Assembly: GCA_017889745.1 (NCBI GenBank)
Contig: JAGGAG010000057.1
Location: 1 to 14,201 of the forward strand
Length of the DNA stretch: 14,201 nucleotides
Reading direction: 5' to 3'
Source: Gemmatimonadota bacterium
Lineage (GTDB): Bacteria > Gemmatimonadota > Gemmatimonadetes > Gemmatimonadales > GWC2-71-9
The position numbers were made by a program, and so were the translations under genes. Each line of letters starts with the position of its first letter. Positions within the stretch are counted from its first letter, which is position 1. The notes below the pieces were generated by a model that saw nothing but the letters and a program-made list of their open reading frames with translations, had not been told where the DNA came from and did not search any database. This document shows positions 6,798 to 14,201 of this stretch, piece by piece.

Positions 6798-7493
6798 ATG
6801 ATGATCGCGATCAATCTCAAGCCGGGCCTCAAGCGCAAGGGAGGCGGTTCCAGCCTCCAGGGCTTCGGCGACCGCGCCAAGGCGCTGGCGTCCAGGGTCA
6901 AGGACCCGCTCCTCGTCGGCGTGGCCGCGTCCTGGCTGGCTGTCGCCGTGTGGCTGGGCGGGGTCTGGAAGAAGCAGACGTCGGAACTCAGCGAATGGCA
7001 GCCGCGCCTCGAGCAGGCCCGCACGGAGAACCGCCGGTTCAAGGCGTTCATCCAGCAGAAGAAGAAGCAGGAGCTCATCCGCGACTCGCTGCTGGCCCAG
7101 ATCGGCGTGATCCGCGATGTGGATCGCGACCGCTATGTGTGGCCACACGTGCTCGACGAGGTGGCGCAGGCGCTGCCGGCCTACACCTGGCTCACCGAGC
7201 TCGTGGCCCAGGCCCCGGCGGTGCCGCAGGCGTCCGACTCGGCCGCCAGCGACAGCCTCCGGCAGCTTCCGCCGGCGTTCCGCATCCAGGGCCGCACGGT
7301 GGACATCCAGGCGTACACGAAGTTCCTGCGGCAGCTCGAAGCCTCGCCGTGGGTGGTCGATGTGGTGCCGGTCTCGGTGTCCACGGTGGTGGAGCATGAA
7401 CGTCCGGTCACCGCGTTCACCATCCGCGCCAATTTCAAGACGGCGGATTCCGCGTACATCCGCACCGTCCCGCTCAGTCAGTCGGTGAGGTAA
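6798..7493 (+). CDS. pilN: PilN, inner-membrane alignment protein
   Basis: A 231-residue bitopic protein. The cytoplasmic N-terminus has INLKP (residues 5-9), equivalent to the INLLP-type motif that docks into PilM. One TM helix lies at about 37-57, followed by a charged coiled-coil (about 60-105, rich in Lys/Glu/Gln) and a periplasmic ferredoxin-like domain (about 160-215, FRIQGRTVDIQAYTKFLRQL) that pairs with PilO. Translation can begin at ATG 6798 or the adjacent ATG 6801; GGGAG at 6783-6787 serves both. The region between coiled coil and fold is Ala/Ser/Pro-rich. The stop lies three bases before pilO. Confidence 0.93.
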   Translation: MMIAINLKPGLKRKGGGSSLQGFGDRAKALASRVKDPLLVGVAASWLAVAVWLGGVWKKQTSELSEWQPRLEQARTENRRFKAFIQQKKKQELIRDSLLAQIGVIRDVDRDRYVWPHVLDEVAQALPAYTWLTELVAQAPAVPQASDSAASDSLRQLPPAFRIQGRTVDIQAYTKFLRQLEASPWVVDVVPVSVSTVVEHERPVTAFTIRANFKTADSAYIRTVPLSQSVR

Positions 7494-7496
7494 GCG

Positions 7497-8135
7497 ATGG
7501 CACTCTCGCTTTCGGGTGAAAAGGGCACCAGCGTCTTCCTGATCCTGCTGGCGGGCCTGGTGGGCTACATCGCCTATACCGGGACGCTGCTCGACACCGT
7601 CGGCATGAAGGGTCTCAAGCAGCAGAAGGAACAGATCGTGGCCATCCAGGACACGGTGAAGAACCTGGAGGCCCAGACCGACAGCGCCAAGCGCGAGCTG
7701 GCGCGGGGCACGGTCGAGGACCTGCGGCACAAGCTCGAGACCTACCGCGCGAGCCTGGCGCTGCTGCGCCGGCTGGTGCCCGAGCGCAACGAGGTGCCGA
7801 ACCTGCTGGACGACATCAGCACCCGGGCCAAGATCCGCGGCGTGAACCTCGCCGAGGTGTCGCCGCTGCCCGAGGAGCGTGGCCCGGCGCCGTTCACGAC
7901 CTACAAGTACAACATCCGCGTCCTGGGGCACTACGACCAGATCGGTGAGTTCCTCGGGGACATAGCGTCCCTGCAGCGCATCATCGTGCCGGTGGACCTG
8001 ACGATGGGGCCGGCCAACGTGGCCGCGGCCAAGGCGCTCGGCGATTCGTCCGGCGCGATGCTCGAGGCGAAGTTCCAGATCCGCACCTATGTGAAGTCCG
8101 CAAGCGCGGCGGAGGGAGAGGCCAGTGGCACCTGA
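7497..8135 (+). CDS. pilO: PilO, inner-membrane alignment protein
   Basis: A 212-residue bitopic protein with a short cytoplasmic tail, a TM helix at about 11-31, a coiled coil (about 38-90, KQQKEQIVAIQDTVKNLEAQ region) and a periplasmic domain with the PilO pattern (PNLLDDISTRAKIRGVNL, and later YDQIGEFLGDIASLQRII). It forms heterodimers with PilN and binds PilP. Ribosome site GTGAGG at 7485-7490 is six bases before ATG 7497. Its 3' end overlaps pilP by 11 bases. Confidence 0.93.
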   Translation: MALSLSGEKGTSVFLILLAGLVGYIAYTGTLLDTVGMKGLKQQKEQIVAIQDTVKNLEAQTDSAKRELARGTVEDLRHKLETYRASLALLRRLVPERNEVPNLLDDISTRAKIRGVNLAEVSPLPEERGPAPFTTYKYNIRVLGHYDQIGEFLGDIASLQRIIVPVDLTMGPANVAAAKALGDSSGAMLEAKFQIRTYVKSASAAEGEASGT

Positions 8136-8997
8136 TCGCCGGTGGACCGTCCTCGCGCTGGCCGCGCTGCTCGCGGCCTGCGGCGGCGCCAAGAAGGAAG
8201 CAGAAGCCGAGAAGGCAGCGGAGGCGCGCCTGGCGCAGCTCCGCGCGCGGACGGACAGCATCCGCAAGGCACGGACACTCGATTCGCTCGCGACCGTGGC
8301 ATACACGAGCTGCAGCGACTCGGTGACGACCGTGCTGAAGAAGAGCGGCGCCGGTCGGCGCAGGCTCGCGAAGCTCGCGGCCGGCGAGGTGGCCCCCGAG
8401 GTCACGACCGCCTGCGGCGCGCCGAAGGCGACGACTCCGTCGGCCCTCGCGGCGCTGGGCGACTCGGCCGCGACCGCTGCGCGCGCGGTCCCGACCCCGG
8501 CCCCGGCGGCCTCGCCGACCGGACGGAGCGCGGCACAGCAGCAGCTCGCGATGGCCGACTCGGCCCGCCGCGCCGGCCAGGCGGCGCCCGAGGGGGCACC
8601 CGCGGCGGCAACGCTGGCGAGCACCCGGCCCGATTCATCGCCGGCGGCGCCCCAGGGTGAAGTGACCGAGGTGGAGGTGCTGCGCGAAACGTTCGCCTAC
8701 GGCGGCGGCGCGCGCGATCCCTTCGGCTCGCTGATCAACACGAAGTCCGCGGGTCCCGAACTCATCGACCTGCAGCTCGTCGGCATCTACCAGGACATGC
8801 GGTCGTCGGCCAACAGCGTCGCCGTGCTGCGTGAGAAGCAATCCGGGAAGCGGCACAAGCTGCGCACCGGCGATCAGATCGGGCGCCTTCGGGTGGCGCA
8901 GATTCGCACGAAGGACGTTGTGTTCACCGTGGAAGATTTCGGTTTCGAGCGCCAGGAAACTCTCTCGCTCCGCAAGCAGGAGGATTTGACCCAATGA
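8125..8997 (+). CDS. pilP: PilP, lipoprotein linking inner-membrane complex to secretin, with long extension
   Basis: A 290-residue lipoprotein starting at GTG 8125, four bases after the strong purine run GGAGGGAGAG (8111-8120) inside the end of pilO. The signal peptide ends in the lipobox LAAC with Cys19 as lipidation site. The C-terminal domain carries the PilP hallmark RDPF (197-200) followed by a beta-rich fold (LIDLQLVGIYQD, then KLRTGDQIGRLRVAQI) that contacts PilQ. Between them are a charged helix (about 22-55), a segment with two cysteines (63 and 97) and an Ala/Pro/Ser linker (about 100-180). The extra length is well beyond the usual 170-180 residues. The stop overlaps pilQ by four bases (ATGA). 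Confidence 0.9.
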   Translation: MAPDRRWTVLALAALLAACGGAKKEAEAEKAAEARLAQLRARTDSIRKARTLDSLATVAYTSCSDSVTTVLKKSGAGRRRLAKLAAGEVAPEVTTACGAPKATTPSALAALGDSAATAARAVPTPAPAASPTGRSAAQQQLAMADSARRAGQAAPEGAPAAATLASTRPDSSPAAPQGEVTEVEVLRETFAYGGGARDPFGSLINTKSAGPELIDLQLVGIYQDMRSSANSVAVLREKQSGKRHKLRTGDQIGRLRVAQIRTKDVVFTVEDFGFERQETLSLRKQEDLTQ

Positions 8998-10832
8998 CGC
9001 GCCTGTACCGTGCACTCATGGCTGCTGCCCTCGTATTGGGCACGGCTCCCGCTGCCCGGGCGGCGGCGCCCCCGGCCGGCGAGCTGACAGCCGTAAGTAT
9101 CGTTGCGGCACCAGGCCGGGTCGATTTCGTCCTGCAGGTGACCGGCAATGTGCAGGTCAACGACTTCTTCCTGTCGGATCCCGATCGCCTGGTCCTCGAC
9201 CTCGTCGGCGCCAAGCTCGGCACCAGCCAGGTCAAGCTCTATGACGGGGTCAACCGCGGCGGCATCACGAACGTGCGGTACGCCCAGTACAAGCCGGGCA
9301 CCGTGCGCATCGTCCTCGACCTCGAGTCGGCGAAGCCCTACAAGGTGGAGCAGAACGGCGGCGAGATCCGGGTGTCCTTCGGCAGCTCGGCGAGCTTCGC
9401 CGGGTGGTCGTCGAACGGCCCGGCCGGCACGCGGGTGGTGAAGGCCGCCTCGCAGCAGGAAGCCGACGACGAGATCGACAGCGCGGCCGATGAGGCCCCG
9501 CAGGCGCAGTATGCGTCGCAGACCGGTCCGGAAGTGAACTCGATCCCGATGACCCGGATGGCGGCCATGCGGAACAACGCGGAGCCGCGGATCACGGTGA
9601 CCTGGGATCGCGCGAGCATCGCCGACGTGGTGGCCGGGTTCGCCGCCTTCAGCGGGCGCACGATCATCCTGGGCAAGTCGATCACCGGCGAAGTGACCGC
9701 CGAAATCAAGAACCAGCCGTGGCCGCAGGCCTTCCAGGCCGTGCTGGCCACGCAGGGCCTCACCGCGCAGGAAATGCCGGGCGGCATCATCCGCGTCGAC
9801 GCGCCGCAGGTGCTCGCCGCACTCGATTCGCTCGAGCCGCTGGAAACCAGCGTCGTGCGGGTCAACTACGCCCAGGCGGCGGCGCTCAGCAAGACGGTCG
9901 AGTCGATCCTGACCAAGGGCCGGGGCCGCGTCGTGGCGGACACCGCGACCAACTCGCTCGTCATCACGGACACCCGGAGCCGCATCGGCCAGATCGCCGA
10001 CTTCACCCGCGGCCTCGACATCAAGACGCCGCAGCTCAGCATCCAGGCGAAGATCATCTTCGTCGAGCGCAGCGACATCGAGCAGCTCGGCCTCAAGTAC
10101 GACCTCGGCACGAGCAGCCAGTTCTACAACAAGGTCGTGACCCGGACCGACCCGTCCACGGGCGAGGCCTACAACCCGAACACGACGGTCGTCGACCTCG
10201 GCGGCAACCAGGTGGCCGCGATCGCGAACGCGAACAGCAACATCATCGGCTCGGCCCTCGACCTCGTCTTCTCGACGGCGCTGGGCGGCTTCAACCTCAC
10301 CACGTTCCTGCAGGCAGTGGAGCAGGTGGACCTGTCGGACATCCAGGCGGAGCCGGTCATCTCGACGCTCGACAACCGGCCGGCGGACATCCTCGTCGGT
10401 GAGGAAGTGCCACTCCGCGTCGTCGACTACAGCTCGGTCGGCGTGGCGGGCCAGGCGCCCCGCGCCACGGTGTCCTTCCGCGAAACCGGCATCCGGCTTA
10501 CCGTCACGCCGCACGTGACGGCCAACCGGCAGATCCTGATGAACCTCCGCACGGAGCGCTCGGCGGTGGTGCCATTGGCGGCGGCTGACCTCGGCTACAT
10601 CTTCACCAAGCAGCTGGCCACCAACCAGCTCCTGGTCAACGATGGCGAGACGGCCGTGATCGGCGGCCTGACGGTGACCGAAGTGAAGAAGAGCCGCTCG
10701 GGGATTCCGCTCCTGAGCTCCCTGCCGCTGGTCGGCAAGCTCTTCTCCTACTCGAGTGACGAAGAGCGGCGCCGTGACCTGATTATCTTGGTCACCCCGC
10801 GTATTATCGACGACGGCCAGGCGACGAACTGA
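8994..10832 (+). CDS. pilQ: PilQ, outer-membrane T4P secretin
   Basis: A 612-residue secretin that forms the outer-membrane pore for the pilus. A Sec signal peptide ends near AARA (21-24). One AMIN domain (about 31-129), which in PilQ proteins binds peptidoglycan, is followed by an acidic/Ala-rich linker. The N0/STN-like domain is at about 203-270, N1/NolW-like at 285-345 and the secretin barrel at about 348-606. The barrel contains VPLRVV...FRETGIRLTVTPHV and the C-terminal secretin signature GETAVIGGL...PLLSSLPLVGKLF (551-584). The domain order is the usual one, with a single AMIN. AGGAGG at 8978-8983 precedes ATG 8994. An intrinsic terminator follows. Confidence 0.97.
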   Translation: MTRLYRALMAAALVLGTAPAARAAAPPAGELTAVSIVAAPGRVDFVLQVTGNVQVNDFFLSDPDRLVLDLVGAKLGTSQVKLYDGVNRGGITNVRYAQYKPGTVRIVLDLESAKPYKVEQNGGEIRVSFGSSASFAGWSSNGPAGTRVVKAASQQEADDEIDSAADEAPQAQYASQTGPEVNSIPMTRMAAMRNNAEPRITVTWDRASIADVVAGFAAFSGRTIILGKSITGEVTAEIKNQPWPQAFQAVLATQGLTAQEMPGGIIRVDAPQVLAALDSLEPLETSVVRVNYAQAAALSKTVESILTKGRGRVVADTATNSLVITDTRSRIGQIADFTRGLDIKTPQLSIQAKIIFVERSDIEQLGLKYDLGTSSQFYNKVVTRTDPSTGEAYNPNTTVVDLGGNQVAAIANANSNIIGSALDLVFSTALGGFNLTTFLQAVEQVDLSDIQAEPVISTLDNRPADILVGEEVPLRVVDYSSVGVAGQAPRATVSFRETGIRLTVTPHVTANRQILMNLRTERSAVVPLAAADLGYIFTKQLATNQLLVNDGETAVIGGLTVTEVKKSRSGIPLLSSLPLVGKLFSYSSDEERRRDLIILVTPRIIDDGQATN

Positions 10833-10854
10833 CGCTGGCGGCACGTGCTAGCTG

Positions 10855-10886
10855 CGAGCCCGGCTGCCCGCCGGGCTCGTTTGCTT
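10855..10886 (+). terminator. Rho-independent terminator after pilQ
   Basis: CGAGCCCGGC (10855-10864) pairs perfectly with GCCGGGCTCG (10870-10879) around a five-base loop. The tail TTTGCTT is moderately T-rich. It marks the end of the pil operon; aroC starts only 24 bases after the tail, so some read-through into aroC is likely. Confidence 0.8.
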
Positions 10887-10909
10887 ACAGTGGAGGGTGT
10901 CACACAAGG

Positions 10910-12142
10910 ATGCGACTGCGGTTCACGACGGCAGGTGAGTCCCACGGCAAGGCCCTCGTCGCGATCGTCGAGGGGCTTCCCGCGGGACTGCCCGTTTCGG
11001 CGGACTGGGTGGACCGGGACCTCGCCCGCCGGATGCAGGGCTACGGCCGCGGCGCACGGATGAAGATCGAGCGCGACCGGGTCGAATGGCTGGCGGGCAT
11101 AAGGGCGGGCGAGACACTGGGCAGCCCCATCGCGATGCTCATCCCGAACCGCGACTGGAGCAACTGGGAAGACGTGATGTCTCCCGACGGCGAGGGTGAA
11201 CTGCGCCGCCGCCGGGTGACGCGGCCCCGGCCGGGTCATGCCGACCTGGTGGGGGTGCTCAAGTACGACCGGCTCGACGCGCGGGACATCCTGGAGCGGG
11301 CCAGCGCCCGGGAGACGACGGCGCGAGTCGCGGCCGGCGCGCTGGCCAGGCGGCTGCTGGATGAGTTCGGCGTGGAGGTCGGCAGCCACGTGGTGTCGCT
11401 GGGCGGCATCCGCGCGACGGTGCCCGATCCGCTGCCGGTGCCGCTCAACGAGGCCGCCGATCGTTCGGAGGTGCGGGTGCTCGATCCGGGCGTGGAACGG
11501 GAGATCATCTCGCACATCGACCAGGCCAGGCGCGCCGGCGACACGCTCGGCGGCGAGATCGAGGTGGTCGTGCGCGGCCTCGTGCTCGGGCTCGGCAGCC
11601 ACGTCAGCTGGGACCGGAAGCTCGACGGGCGCCTCGCCGGCATGCTCATGTCGATCCCCGCGGTGAAGGGCGTCGAGATCGGCCTCGGGTTCGAGGCGGC
11701 GCGCCGCCCGGGCTCGGCGGTGCACGACCCCATCGACGCCGATGGCGAGGAGGTCTCCCCGCACGGCGGCGACACCCGCGGCGGGTTCCGGCGCCGCACC
11801 AACAATGCCGGCGGCCTCGAGGGCGGCATGACCACGGGTGAGCCACTCGTCGTGCGCGTGGCCATGAAGCCGATCTCCACGCTGATGTCACCGCTGCCCA
11901 CCGTGGACCTCACCGACGGGTCGGCGGCCAGTGCCCAGAGCGAGCGCTCGGATGTCACCGCCGTCCCGGCGATGGGGGTGATCGCCGAAGCGCTGGTGGC
12001 GCTGGTGCTGGCTGACGCGATGCTGGAGAAATTCGGCGGCGACTCGCTCACCGAGATGCGGCGGAACCTGCAGGGATATACCGAGGCCCTGGGGGCGCGG
12101 TGGCGCGCGATCGACGCGCCGGCGTCCGCGGCATCCTCATGA
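10910..12142 (+). CDS. aroC: Chorismate synthase
   Basis: A 410-residue enzyme of the shikimate pathway that converts 5-enolpyruvylshikimate 3-phosphate to chorismate using reduced FMN. The N-terminal GESHG (9-13), GYGRGARMKIE (44-54), RPGHADLVGVLKYD (107-120) with active-site His110, RTNNAGGLEGGMTTG (296-310) and ERSDVTAVPA (345-354) are all intact. The length is close to the longer (Bacillus-type) family members rather than the shorter enterobacterial ones. GGAGG at 10892-10896 is 13 bases from the ATG; AAGG directly touches the start. No in-frame upstream alternative is convincing. It overlaps aroK by four bases. Confidence 0.97.
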   Translation: MRLRFTTAGESHGKALVAIVEGLPAGLPVSADWVDRDLARRMQGYGRGARMKIERDRVEWLAGIRAGETLGSPIAMLIPNRDWSNWEDVMSPDGEGELRRRRVTRPRPGHADLVGVLKYDRLDARDILERASARETTARVAAGALARRLLDEFGVEVGSHVVSLGGIRATVPDPLPVPLNEAADRSEVRVLDPGVEREIISHIDQARRAGDTLGGEIEVVVRGLVLGLGSHVSWDRKLDGRLAGMLMSIPAVKGVEIGLGFEAARRPGSAVHDPIDADGEEVSPHGGDTRGGFRRRTNNAGGLEGGMTTGEPLVVRVAMKPISTLMSPLPTVDLTDGSAASAQSERSDVTAVPAMGVIAEALVALVLADAMLEKFGGDSLTEMRRNLQGYTEALGARWRAIDAPASAASS

Positions 12143-12657
12143 AGCGGCATATCGTGCTGGTGGGCCTGCCCGGTGCGGGCAAGACGACCATCGGCGCCCT
12201 GGTCGCCGAGCAGCTGGGCTGCTCCTTCGTGGACATCGACGCGGTCATTGTGCGCCGCATGCAGATGCCGGTGGCGCGTATCTTCGCCGAGCTTGGCGAG
12301 AACCGCTTCCGCGCGATCGAGCGCGACGCGGTCGTGGAGGCGCTCAACGGTGAACCGTCGGTGCTGGCGCCCGGGGGTGGCTGGGCCGCCCAGGAGGGCA
12401 ACCTGGCTCGCGCTCGCGCCGGCGCGTTCGTGGTGTATCTGAAGTGCATGGTCACCACGGTGGTGAAGCGCGTGGAGGGAGGCGGCTCGCGGCCGCTCAT
12501 GGTCGGGGAGGATCCCGTCGACACCATGCGCAAGCTCATGCTGGAACGCGAACCCTGGTATCGGCAGGCCGATGCCGAGGTGAAGAATGACACGCGGGCG
12601 GCAAACGAAACCGCCGCTGACGTGGTGGCGCTGGCGCGCCGGCAGGCAGGCTGGTAG
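12139..12657 (+). CDS. aroK: Shikimate kinase
   Basis: A 172-residue P-loop kinase that phosphorylates shikimate to shikimate 3-phosphate. Walker A is GLPGAGKTT (9-17). The shikimate-binding motif has D32 and D34 (VDIDAVI), R58 in the GENRFRAIE segment and the GGG loop at 79-81. The lid region has RPLM (118-121), and the C-terminal motif EREPWYRQAD is present. The Glu usual two residues after the second Asp-Ile of DIDxxIE is Val here, a mild variation. ATG 12139 overlaps the aroC TGA (ATGA), so the two pathway enzymes are coupled. An in-frame open extension upstream lies inside aroC and is not used. Confidence 0.95.
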   Translation: MKRHIVLVGLPGAGKTTIGALVAEQLGCSFVDIDAVIVRRMQMPVARIFAELGENRFRAIERDAVVEALNGEPSVLAPGGGWAAQEGNLARARAGAFVVYLKCMVTTVVKRVEGGGSRPLMVGEDPVDTMRKLMLEREPWYRQADAEVKNDTRAANETAADVVALARRQAGW

Positions 12658-12676
12658 CCTGATGCGCACCGTTACT

Positions 12677-12700
12677 CCCCGCCCCCCCGCCCCCACGCCC
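12677..12700. other. C-run tract with G-quadruplex potential on the - strand
   Basis: C-runs of 4, 7, 5 and 3 bases (12677-12680, 12682-12688, 12690-12694, 12698-12700) are separated by one to three bases. The complementary strand therefore fits the G3+N1-7 four-run pattern for an intramolecular G-quadruplex. It lies between the aroK stop and the topA start, in the topA leader or template. No promoter is recognisable in the 51-base gap. Confidence 0.6.
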
Positions 12701-12708
12701 TGAGGTCT

Positions 12709-14201
12709 ATGGCGACACGGACACCCCCGGGCAAGAAGAAGGCGCCCGCAAAGAAGGCAACGAAGACCAAGGCGACCAAGGCCGCGAAGCCGGCCAGGGC
12801 AGCGGCGGTCGCGGCCGTTGCCGAGGCGAAGCGCGCCCCGGTGGCCCGGCGCGCGAAGGCGTCGACGCCCGTCCGCGCGCTCAAGGGCGGCGGGCGCACC
12901 CTGGTGATCGTGGAGTCGCCCACCAAGGCGCGCACCATTCGCGCCTTCCTCCCGGCCGGGTACCGGGTGGAGGCGTCGATGGGTCACGTGCGCGACCTGC
13001 CCGGCGACGCGAAGGAGATTCCCGCCAAGTACAAGGCGCTCGAGTGGTCGCGTCTCGGCGTCAACGTCGACAACGACTTCGAGCCGCTGTACATCGTGCC
13101 GTCCGACAAGAAGGCGGTGGTGCGCGAGCTGAAGGATGCGCTGGCCGCTTCCGACCAGCTCATCCTCGCGACCGACGAAGACCGCGAGGGGGAGAGCATC
13201 TCCTGGCACCTGCACGAATTGCTGCAGCCGAAGGTGCCGGTAAGGCGCATGGTCTTCCACGAGATCACGAAGGAAGCGATCCAGGACGCGCTCGAGCACA
13301 CGCGCGACGTCGATGATCGCCTGGTGCGGGCGCAGGAAACGCGGCGCATCCTCGATCGCCTGGTGGGCTACACCCTCTCGCCCCTGCTGTGGAAGAAGAT
13401 CGCGTGGGGCCTCTCCGCGGGCCGGGTGCAGTCGGTGGCGATGCGCCTGCTGGTGGTGCGTGAGCGCGAGCGACGCGCGTTCCGTGCCGGCACCTACTGG
13501 GACCTGGTGGCCCAGCTGCGGCATGCCGGGCAGGGATTCAAGGCGGAGCTCAGCCTGGTCGGCGGGAAGAAGGTCGCCACCGGACGCGACTTCGACGAAT
13601 CCACCGGCAAGCTCATTCCCGGCCGCGACGTGGTGCTGCTGGGAGAGAAGGACGCCGGTGCGCTCCGCACCCGCCTCCTCAAGTCGACGTGGACCGTCAC
13701 CGGCACCGAGGAAAAGCCGAGCATCCGCCGGCCCTGGGCACCGTTCACCACCTCGACGCTCCAGCAGGAAGCCAACCGCAAGCTCCGGCTCTCGGCCCGC
13801 GACACCATGCGCACGGCGCAGAGCCTGTACGAGCGCGGCTTCATCACCTATATGCGCACCGACTCCGTGCACCTGTCCGACCAGGCCATCTCGGCGGCGC
13901 GGAACGCGGTGCATGGGCTCTACGGCAAGGAGTACCTGCCGGCCGAGCCCCGGCGCTACTCGAACAAGAGTGCCAGCGCCCAGGAAGCGCACGAGGCCAT
14001 CCGCCCGGCCGGCGCGTTCTTCAAGCTGCCCAGTGAAGCCGGCCTCGACGGGCGCGAGCTGGCGCTCTACGACCTGATCTGGAAGCGCACGGTGGCGAGC
14101 CAGATGGCCGACGCCCGCCAGACCGGCATCGCGGCAACGATCGAGGCGGCCGACGCGATCTTCCGGGCCACCGGCAAGCGCATCGATTTCCCCGGCTTCC
14201 T
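12709..14201 (+). CDS. topA: DNA topoisomerase I (type IA), 3' truncated by window edge
   Basis: The first 497 codons of topoisomerase I, which relaxes negative supercoils by transient single-strand cleavage. The Toprim domain begins TLVIVESPTKA (64-74), with Mg-binding DEDREGE at 156-162. The catalytic Tyr is residue 381 in GFITYMRTDS. Arg/Gln motifs QETRRILDRLVGY and GLSAGRVQSVAMRL are intact. Before the Toprim domain lies an about 60-residue Lys/Ala/Pro-rich tail resembling histone H1-like sequence; such basic tails are better known at the C-terminus of bacterial TopA. ATG 12709 is the only reasonable start in frame, with GAGG at 12702-12705. The zinc-finger or C-terminal region is beyond the window. 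It follows aroK by 51 bases and may be co-transcribed with it. Confidence 0.97.
   Translation, partial: MATRTPPGKKKAPAKKATKTKATKAAKPARAAAVAAVAEAKRAPVARRAKASTPVRALKGGGRTLVIVESPTKARTIRAFLPAGYRVEASMGHVRDLPGDAKEIPAKYKALEWSRLGVNVDNDFEPLYIVPSDKKAVVRELKDALAASDQLILATDEDREGESISWHLHELLQPKVPVRRMVFHEITKEAIQDALEHTRDVDDRLVRAQETRRILDRLVGYTLSPLLWKKIAWGLSAGRVQSVAMRLLVVRERERRAFRAGTYWDLVAQLRHAGQGFKAELSLVGGKKVATGRDFDESTGKLIPGRDVVLLGEKDAGALRTRLLKSTWTVTGTEEKPSIRRPWAPFTTSTLQQEANRKLRLSARDTMRTAQSLYERGFITYMRTDSVHLSDQAISAARNAVHGLYGKEYLPAEPRRYSNKSASAQEAHEAIRPAGAFFKLPSEAGLDGRELALYDLIWKRTVASQMADARQTGIAATIEAADAIFRATGKRIDFPGF

Overview
The window is a high-GC bacterial chromosome segment carrying a type IV pilus (T4P) locus, followed by two shikimate-pathway genes and the start of topA. 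All recognised genes lie on the + strand. Very high GC, strong G/C third-position bias and the order pilMNOPQ-aroC-aroK-topA next to tandem short pilins suggest Gemmatimonadota or a similar high-GC phylum. That placement is an inference, not a demonstration.

Region 1 (1-1053) holds two type IV pilin genes. The first is cut by the window edge and ends in a strong intrinsic terminator (344-379). The second has a near-consensus sigma-54 promoter about 75-90 bases upstream (508-523). A leaky hairpin (999-1027) separates it from a histidine kinase.

Region 2 (1054-3551) is a two-component pair: a two-TM histidine kinase overlapping by one base an NtrC-type regulator with receiver, AAA+ (GAFTGA) and Fis-type HTH domains. 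It sits where PilS/PilR would be expected. The sigma-54 promoter next door suggests the pair controls the pilin. A large hairpin (3572-3622) closes this unit.

Region 3 (3656-5261) is a translationally coupled trio of minor pilins or pseudopilins (PilV-, PilW- and PilX/GspK-like), joined by 4-base overlaps. Its products probably form the tip or priming complex of the pilus.

Region 4 (5262-5734) is a 473-base gene-free stretch of lower GC with several hairpins and candidate promoters.

Region 5 (5735-10832) is pilM-pilN-pilO-pilP-pilQ, the alignment subcomplex and outer-membrane secretin: cytoplasmic actin-like PilM, inner-membrane PilN/PilO, lipoprotein PilP and secretin PilQ. It ends in an intrinsic terminator (10855-10886).

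Region 6 (10910-14201) has aroC and aroK overlapping by 4 bases (chorismate synthase and shikimate kinase), a C-run tract that could form a G-quadruplex on the other strand, and the 5' part of topA with an unusual Lys/Ala-rich N-terminal tail.

I see no mobile element, CRISPR array, tRNA or rRNA. The protein content is a recognisable T4P locus rather than a new system. The most interesting signals are regulatory: the sigma-54 sites, the attenuator-like hairpins and the structured intergenic region.
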